From Archangium violaceum Cb vi76 (lineage in GTDB: Bacteria > Myxococcota > Myxococcia > Myxococcales > Myxococcaceae), in the NCBI RefSeq assembly GCF_000733295.1, contig NZ_JPMI01000233.1, forward strand, positions 124,001 through 188,000: a stretch of DNA of 64,000 nt, written 5' to 3'. Positions 59,278-64,000 of the stretch are shown here, piece after piece (positions within the stretch are counted from its first letter, which is position 1; each line of letters begins with the position of its first letter). Below the pieces are notes generated by a model. That model searched no databases and was not told the origin of the DNA. It was given only the letters and a program-made list of their open reading frames with translations. Both the position numbers and the translations under genes were made by a program.

Positions 59278-60306
59278 TCAATCCTTGTCGTCCGCGGAGG
59301 CCTTCACCGCGACCGGCCGGATGCTGAATGGCACGTCGACGAAGGAGTCGAGGGTGTTCAGCACCCGGGCCATGACCGTGGGCCGCTCTCCTCGAGCCAG
59401 GGCCAGCCTCATCTGGGCCTGATGCCAGGCCGTGACGTAGCGGAGCTTGGGTGGAGTGAGGTGGATGGCCCGGCGCATCGTGCCCTTCAGGAGCTTCCAC
59501 GCGTGCTGGTGTCCCGGTCCCCAGGCCAGCCCGTACGCCTCGCGCCAGCGCTCCGGCAGGAGGCCGGCGGTGAGCAACTCATCGAGCTGTCCCTGGGTAA
59601 AGGGCGAATTGAAGAGCAGGCCCGCCAGCTCGCGCGCCGTGTCTCCCACGCGCAGCGTCTCCCCCGCCAGCTGCTCATGGTACCACGCGTAGAAGTCCTC
59701 GAGCGTGGGCGGCAGCTGCTCCGGCAGGAGCCCGAACTGCGCCCCGGCGAGCCGCGTCTCCTGATAATACCGGCGTTTCTCCTCGAGGCTGAGCGGCCGC
59801 ACGAAGGTCTCGAAGACCTCGATGGCGCCGTCGATGAGGGTGGCGAGCACCCAACGCAGCAGCGAGGGATCGTTCGCGCGATAGCGGCCGTCACCCTGCG
59901 AGCCGGGGCCGGCGGGAAGGGAGCCGTAGACGCGGCTGTGGAGGCTGTGGACCCGCTTCGCGGCGCCCGTCGCCTCTCGGAGGCCGCCGAAGACGAGCTG
60001 GTACATCGCCGTATAGGTGCGTCGCGCACGGCCGAGCAGATCACCCCGGAAGTTGCTGTTCTGGGAGACGCCGTGGGCCACCGCCGGATGGGCGATCTGC
60101 AGCAGGATGGCGCGCAGTCCGCCGAGGAGGATCACCGGCTCCCGGTAGAGCACCCAGGTCATGCTGCCGGGGCCGTAGATGCCCTCGTGCTCGCCCGCCG
60201 CGTGCTCGCGCAGAGAGTCGAGACACTTGCGGAAATGCTCACTGTCCTGGCCGAGCTGCTGCTGCACTTCCGGGGGCATCGACCGCCACATCGAGTTCGC
60301 CTTCAT
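59278..60306 (-). CDS. MpaB/LCP-type oxygenase family protein (DUF2236)
   Basis: A 342-residue protein with the DUF2236 pattern: YGPGSMTWVLYREPVILLGG, LQIAHPAVAHGVSQNSNF (the His region of the haem oxygenase family), WVLATLIDGAIEVFE and a C-terminal QHAWKLLKGTMRRAI. Related proteins include latex-clearing protein Lcp and MpaB, which are haem b oxygenases. No signal peptide is visible. Substrate unknown; oxidation of a lipid-like compound is plausible. Confidence 0.85.
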   Translation of the reverse strand: MKANSMWRSMPPEVQQQLGQDSEHFRKCLDSLREHAAGEHEGIYGPGSMTWVLYREPVILLGGLRAILLQIAHPAVAHGVSQNSNFRGDLLGRARRTYTAMYQLVFGGLREATGAAKRVHSLHSRVYGSLPAGPGSQGDGRYRANDPSLLRWVLATLIDGAIEVFETFVRPLSLEEKRRYYQETRLAGAQFGLLPEQLPPTLEDFYAWYHEQLAGETLRVGDTARELAGLLFNSPFTQGQLDELLTAGLLPERWREAYGLAWGPGHQHAWKLLKGTMRRAIHLTPPKLRYVTAWHQAQMRLALARGERPTVMARVLNTLDSFVDVPFSIRPVAVKASADDKD

Positions 60307-60360
60307 GCCCCCGATTCTACCTCCATCGTGCCTGTCACCGTGGTCGCACCACGGGTACCC

Positions 60361-63039
60361 TCAGAGGTGCGGCATCGCGACCATCACCTCCTGCAGCGAG
60401 GGCTGCTGGGAGACGGTGAAGGGGTTGCACTTGGAGCGAGGCGCCGTCGTGCCACCATCCGTGGGGGGCACTTCCGTCATGGGCGATACACAGAGGTTGT
60501 AGTCACCTGGGATGACGGCGGTGAAGCGGGCGGGTTCCACGGGAGTGAGCACCTGGACCTGGGCGGGCGGGGCGGTGGTCCCCGGCTGGGCCTTGGCCAT
60601 CAGGAGGACGCGGGCCGAGGTGGCGCTGGCTCCCTCCGCGGGCTGGGCCCGGACGAACACCGTCACATCTCCTTGTGGGAACTCCAGCTCCACGCGCGCC
60701 ACCTGCTGGGCCTGGAGGGTGGTGGTGGTGCGCTGCACCTGCTGACTGCCCGCCGAGTCCGCCACGGCCAGCACCATGTAGGTGCCCGGCGCGAGGTTGT
60801 CGAAGCGGAACCGGCCGTCCGTGCCCGTGGTGCCCGTGGTGCCTCCGGCGGGTGCCGAGGGATTGGTGACCATCACGAGCGCGCCGCTCATGGGCTGTCC
60901 CCCGCTGAGCACCGTGCCCTCCAACTGTCCCGTCGCCGCGAGCCGCAGATTCCTCTCCAGCGCCGCCACGCCCGCGGGAATCTGGACGAACTCCGAGCGC
61001 CCCTCCTGGGGGTGCTCGCCCATGAGCTGCAGGGGCGTGATGGGCAACCCCGCGAAGGTGAAGCGGCCATCGGCTCCCGTCCTCGCTTGTTGCAGGCCGT
61101 AGTCCAGCTCCGCCGCGGTTCCGACCACCACGCCCGAGCCCTTCAGGGCCTGGGAGATGGAGACCATCGCATCCGCCACCGGTGTTCCATTCGCTCTCAG
61201 GACCTGGCCCTGGAGCCGGCGCCCGGCCTGGAGCACCACCACGCCCACGTCCGTCTCCTTCCCCTCCTGGACCTGGACATCCTGCACGGCCTTGGTGATG
61301 AAACCGGGCCCCGTGATGTAGAGCGTGTGGGAGCCCTCGGGCACGCCTTGCAGCAGGAATCGCCCATCGCCGCCGCCGTACGGAATGGAGCCGGAGCCGC
61401 GCAGCACCACCGAGAAGCTCTCCGGGACCGAGTTGTCGTCCCGGCGTACCTGTCCCCGGATGGCCCCTCCCAGGTTGATGCGCAGCACCGCCTCCCGGCC
61501 TCCCGTCTCGGCCTGCACGGGGGGCACCAGCCAGGCCAGTGTCCGCTGCGGCGGCGTGCCCGGAGGCGCGGCCCGCAGCAGATAGGTGCCGGGCTGGAGC
61601 CCTCGCAGCTCGAAGCGCCCGGCGGGATCCGCCTGGGTGACGAGCTGCCCACGCAGCGTCTGCTCCACGCGGCCTCGCGCCCGTGCGGAGCTCAGCTCCG
61701 CCTGCACCACGGCCTCTCCGGCGGGCTGGCCGTTGGAGAACTCCACGTGGCCGCGAAGCACCTCCGTCGCGTTGAGCACCAGCAGCACCTTCTCCTGCCG
61801 GACCGGCTCCTGGGAGAGATCCACGTACCGGGTGGTGGAGCTCGCCTGCTCGTGAAGGGCCAGCAGTGCCAGGCGCCGTTGGGGCAGACCTTCCATGACG
61901 AACTCGCCCCGCTGGTCGCAGGTGACCTGCCGCGCCAGCGTCCGGCTCATGCCCTCATCGAGCGCCACCCGCACCAGCGCATGGGGGACGGGCTCGCCCC
62001 GGTCGTCGAGGACCTGCCCCATGAGCCGGGTGGGCTCGGGCAGCGTGATGGTGATTCCACTCGTCTCGCGATCTTCCTCCAGCGTCACGGGGGCCGAGGA
62101 GCCCGTCGCGCGTTGAGGGCTGGAGGCCTCGAAGCGGTAGCTCCCGGCCGTGAGCTGCTCGAAGCGCCAGCGGCCGGAGGCGTCCGTCACGGTTCCATCC
62201 CAGCGCGCATCGGTGAGCGTCTGGAGGCTCTGCGTGGAGGGGACGGGCGTGACGGTGACCCCGGACACGGGGGCGCCGCTCGCATCCACCACCGTCCCGG
62301 AGACGGCGGCTCCGGAGCGGACCGCCACCGTCACCCGCTGGGGCACGGAAGAGGCCTGGCCCACGGAGAGCTGCTGCCACACGGGCGAGAAGCCCCGCGC
62401 CGAGACCTTGAGCACCAGCCGGCCCGTCGGGAGCGCCTGCAGGAGCGCGCGGCCCGACCCATCCGTGGTCGCCGAGCGGGGCTGCTGGGTGCGTGCTTCC
62501 ACGATGGCGCCTGGCACCGCGCGCCGCGAGCCCGCCTCCACGACCTCGACCTCGAGGGACGCCGCGGGCCGCAGGTGGAGGACGAGGGGCTCGCTCCGCT
62601 CGCTCAGCCAGAGCGAGAGGGGGCCGGCCTGAAGGGAGCCGTGCCGGGCCTCGAGCTGGTAGGCGCGGGGGGTGAGCCCGGTGAAGGTGAAGGTGCCGTC
62701 CTTCTCCGTGTGCGCCGAGCGCACCGGATTCGAATCCAGCAGCACGGTGGCGTCCGCGACCGGCAGCTCCTGGGGATCCAACACCAGGACCTGCAGCCGC
62801 AGGGAGCCCTCGGGATCCTTGTCTGGGACGATGGGGAGCGTGTTGGCCTCGGAGAGCCCCAGTCCACGAGACGCGACATTCTGGGAGCGAACCATGACCC
62901 GGCTCTTGCGTTCGGGCGATGCGCTCTTCCCGTCGGCCGGTTCATCCCCCGCCGGAGCGTTCAGCCCCCTCAGTGTCAGCAGGATTGCTCCCAGCACCAC
63001 CAGTCCGAGCACCACCAGACCAAGACGCTTCATGGGCAT
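60361..63039 (-). CDS. Membrane-anchored protein with CarboxypepD_reg-like repeats
   Basis: An 892-residue protein: one N-terminal membrane segment (about residues 5-23), a polar linker, then at least eight beta-sandwich repeats of the carboxypeptidase regulatory-like type. Each carries a core such as DGTFTFTGLTPRAYQLEA, DGRFRFDNLAPGTYMVLAV or AGRFELRGLQPGTYLLRA. Such repeats occur in surface proteins of predatory myxobacteria. No catalytic domain is visible. Start 63039 or, six bases downstream, 63033. It ends 55 bp before the MpaB-type gene on the same strand. Confidence 0.85.
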   Translation of the reverse strand: MPMKRLGLVVLGLVVLGAILLTLRGLNAPAGDEPADGKSASPERKSRVMVRSQNVASRGLGLSEANTLPIVPDKDPEGSLRLQVLVLDPQELPVADATVLLDSNPVRSAHTEKDGTFTFTGLTPRAYQLEARHGSLQAGPLSLWLSERSEPLVLHLRPAASLEVEVVEAGSRRAVPGAIVEARTQQPRSATTDGSGRALLQALPTGRLVLKVSARGFSPVWQQLSVGQASSVPQRVTVAVRSGAAVSGTVVDASGAPVSGVTVTPVPSTQSLQTLTDARWDGTVTDASGRWRFEQLTAGSYRFEASSPQRATGSSAPVTLEEDRETSGITITLPEPTRLMGQVLDDRGEPVPHALVRVALDEGMSRTLARQVTCDQRGEFVMEGLPQRRLALLALHEQASSTTRYVDLSQEPVRQEKVLLVLNATEVLRGHVEFSNGQPAGEAVVQAELSSARARGRVEQTLRGQLVTQADPAGRFELRGLQPGTYLLRAAPPGTPPQRTLAWLVPPVQAETGGREAVLRINLGGAIRGQVRRDDNSVPESFSVVLRGSGSIPYGGGDGRFLLQGVPEGSHTLYITGPGFITKAVQDVQVQEGKETDVGVVVLQAGRRLQGQVLRANGTPVADAMVSISQALKGSGVVVGTAAELDYGLQQARTGADGRFTFAGLPITPLQLMGEHPQEGRSEFVQIPAGVAALERNLRLAATGQLEGTVLSGGQPMSGALVMVTNPSAPAGGTTGTTGTDGRFRFDNLAPGTYMVLAVADSAGSQQVQRTTTTLQAQQVARVELEFPQGDVTVFVRAQPAEGASATSARVLLMAKAQPGTTAPPAQVQVLTPVEPARFTAVIPGDYNLCVSPMTEVPPTDGGTTAPRSKCNPFTVSQQPSLQEVMVAMPHL

Positions 63040-63063
63040 GTCATCACGCGAGCGGAGAAAAGA

Positions 63064-63101
63064 AAGGGGGGCACACGGAGTCCTGTTCCGTGGCCCCCCT
63101 T
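63064..63101 (-). terminator. Rho-independent terminator of the small secreted peptide gene
   Basis: On the minus strand AAGGGGGGCCACGGA pairs with TCCGTGTGCCCCCCTT across a short loop and is followed by TCTTTTCTCC. It lies 15 bp after the stop of the gene at 63116-63385. The stem plus the pyrimidine run makes this the clearest terminator in the window. Confidence 0.85.
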
Positions 63102-63115
63102 CGGAAATCAGCAGA

Positions 63116-63385
63116 TTACCGGTCGAACGCGGCGTCCGTCAGGGCGCCCGAGGAAGCGCTGGTGGTGGGCGCGGCCAGGCCGTACTCGTAGTACTCCACG
63201 TAGTACACCTCGTCCGGAGTCTCGATGATGATGATGACGATCTCCGAGTCAGCGACGTTGGTGGTCGGGCCTTCGTAGGCGGCGGTCCGGTCGGTGGCGG
63301 CGGCGGAGGCAGGCACCGCGAAGGACGTGGCGGCGAGACCAGCGAAGAGACCGAGCAGCGACAGACGGGTGAGGAACTTCTTCAT
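63116..63385 (-). CDS. Small secreted peptide, 89 residues, Tyr/Glu-rich
   Basis: A small protein with a clear signal peptide (KKFLTRLSLLGLFAGLAAT, cleavage near AVPASA). The mature part contains SEIVIIIIETPDEVYYVEYY, a stretch of four Ile followed by Tyr/Glu repeats, unlike any family I know. It has a GGAGT ribosome site and its own strong terminator, which argue that it is a real, separately expressed gene. It could be a surface or matrix peptide. It lies between an HTTM gene upstream and the repeat-protein gene downstream. Confidence 0.75.
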   Translation of the reverse strand: MKKFLTRLSLLGLFAGLAATSFAVPASAAATDRTAAYEGPTTNVADSEIVIIIIETPDEVYYVEYYEYGLAAPTTSASSGALTDAAFDR

Positions 63386-63486
63386 GGACGTGACTCCTTG
63401 AAGCACTACTCCGGGGGTGGGGACTGCTACTGCCCTGACGGCCTGCCCGGCATGCCGGGCCCTCCGCCAGCTTCTCCCCTCCGGGT

Positions 63487-64000
63487 TCATCCCGGAGGAG
63501 GCGAGCCTGATGACGACCCCGTCTCCACTCCCGCTTCGAGGGACATGGAGGGCTGCTGCCGGGTCTGGAAACGCTGACGCAGCCGCTCGAGCCAGCGGCC
63601 GATCGCGCGGTACTCCTCGTCACCCATGAGCGCCAGGTCCACGGACGTCATGAAGAGCGAGAAGGTGATGAGGCCGAGGAACAGCGCGATGCCCAGGTGG
63701 AAGGTGAAGCCCAACACCACGGCCACCATGCGGGTGTAGCGGTTGAGGAAGAGCAGGAAGGGGAAGGCCACCTGGAACGCCACGGTGCCGTACGACAGGG
63801 CCGTCACCACGAAGGCGTCGCGGTAGATCCACTCGGTGACGCCCGGCCAGACGAACTGGCCGCCACGGAAGGCGTAGTAGAGGGCGGTGCCTTCCTGCCA
63901 CACCGGGCCCTGCACCTTGTAGAGGCCCGCCAGCCCATAGACGAGGCTGATCTGCATGGCGATGGCGAGCATCGCCGTGTTGTGGAACATGGCGCTCACG
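63487..64000 (-). CDS. HTTM-domain membrane protein, 3' part (start outside window)
   Basis: Only the C-terminal 170 residues or so are present; the frame runs off the window end. It has several membrane helices (ISLVYGLAGLYKVQ, VAFPFLLFLNRYTRM, VVLGFTFHLGIALFLGLITF) in the HTTM (horizontally transferred transmembrane, vitamin K carboxylase-like) pattern, followed by a cytoplasmic tail rich in Arg and Ser. Function of bacterial HTTM proteins is mostly unknown. Confidence 0.65.
   Translation of the reverse strand, partial: VSAMFHNTAMLAIAMQISLVYGLAGLYKVQGPVWQEGTALYYAFRGGQFVWPGVTEWIYRDAFVVTALSYGTVAFQVAFPFLLFLNRYTRMVAVVLGFTFHLGIALFLGLITFSLFMTSVDLALMGDEEYRAIGRWLERLRQRFQTRQQPSMSLEAGVETGSSSGSPPPG

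Noticed and set aside
62724-62740. tRNA T-arm-like GGATTCGAATCC
   Set aside because: It lies inside the large repeat-protein gene and has no matching tRNA arms.
59161-63228. Very long plus-strand open frame of over 1300 codons
   Set aside because: It is antisense to the MpaB-type and CarboxypepD-repeat genes, with Arg/His/Gly-rich low-complexity translation.

Overview
The window is a chromosomal segment of a large-genome, GC-rich delta-proteobacterium of the order Myxococcales, most likely the Cystobacter/Archangium/Melittangium side of the group. This rests on several lineage-restricted families: DUF2381 proteins paired with Ser/Thr kinases, SitA/SitI-type polymorphic toxin and immunity genes (DUF2380 lipoprotein, double-CXXCG proteins), a Myxococcus-type PilZ protein, a CglD-like gliding lipoprotein and a type IV minor-pilin operon. 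No rRNA, intact tRNA, prophage, insertion sequence or CRISPR array was seen.

Layout. 1-2.9 kb: the tail of a Ser/Thr kinase, its DUF2381 partner, then a scarred kin-discrimination locus with two double-CXXCG immunity genes around a frameshifted toxin tail. 2.9-9.9 kb (minus strand): an ABC-2 exporter whose permease carries a CPBP protease domain, an acyl-CoA dehydrogenase/GNAT fusion, a TPR protein and an unknown Gly/Ala-rich protein. 9.9-19.4 kb: a VAO/PCMH-type flavin oxidase, an intact SitA6/SitI6 pair, a neutral ceramidase lipoprotein, a coiled-coil periplasmic protein, an ABHD18-like hydrolase and a discoidin/phosphatase lipoprotein. 19.6-23.5 kb: four overlapping minor-pilin genes. 23.4-26.1 kb: a small hydrolase, an SDR-like protein without the catalytic tyrosine, and PhzF.

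26.1-26.3 kb holds the most unusual non-coding feature: five palindromes at an exact 41-bp period, with paired substitutions that mostly keep each palindrome intact. It lies just upstream of sbcDC (26.5-31.5 kb). Then follow a PilZ protein, a CglD-like lipoprotein, a DUF574 methyltransferase, a YceI protein, a run DUF2914/adenylate cyclase-ATPase-TPR/M14 peptidase/metallo-beta-lactamase-fold hydrolase, and a two-gene ATPase-HNH cassette resembling Septu (44.9-46.9 kb).

47-64 kb: a GFA-like protein, BioY, a 601-aa unknown protein, a sorbosone dehydrogenase-like lipoprotein, a DHFR-like reductase, an amine oxidase broken by one frameshift, a second kinase-DUF2381 pair, a pepsin-like protein with two DTG motifs, an MpaB-family protein, a large CarboxypepD_reg repeat protein, a small secreted peptide with a clear terminator, and the 3' part of an HTTM gene cut by the window end.

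Themes: secreted hydrolases and lipoproteins fit a predatory soil bacterium; two Sit loci fit kin discrimination by outer-membrane exchange; the ATPase-HNH cassette is a plausible phage defence; kinase, cyclase and PilZ proteins show the dense signalling typical of the order. Every function is inferred from sequence pattern alone, without database searches.
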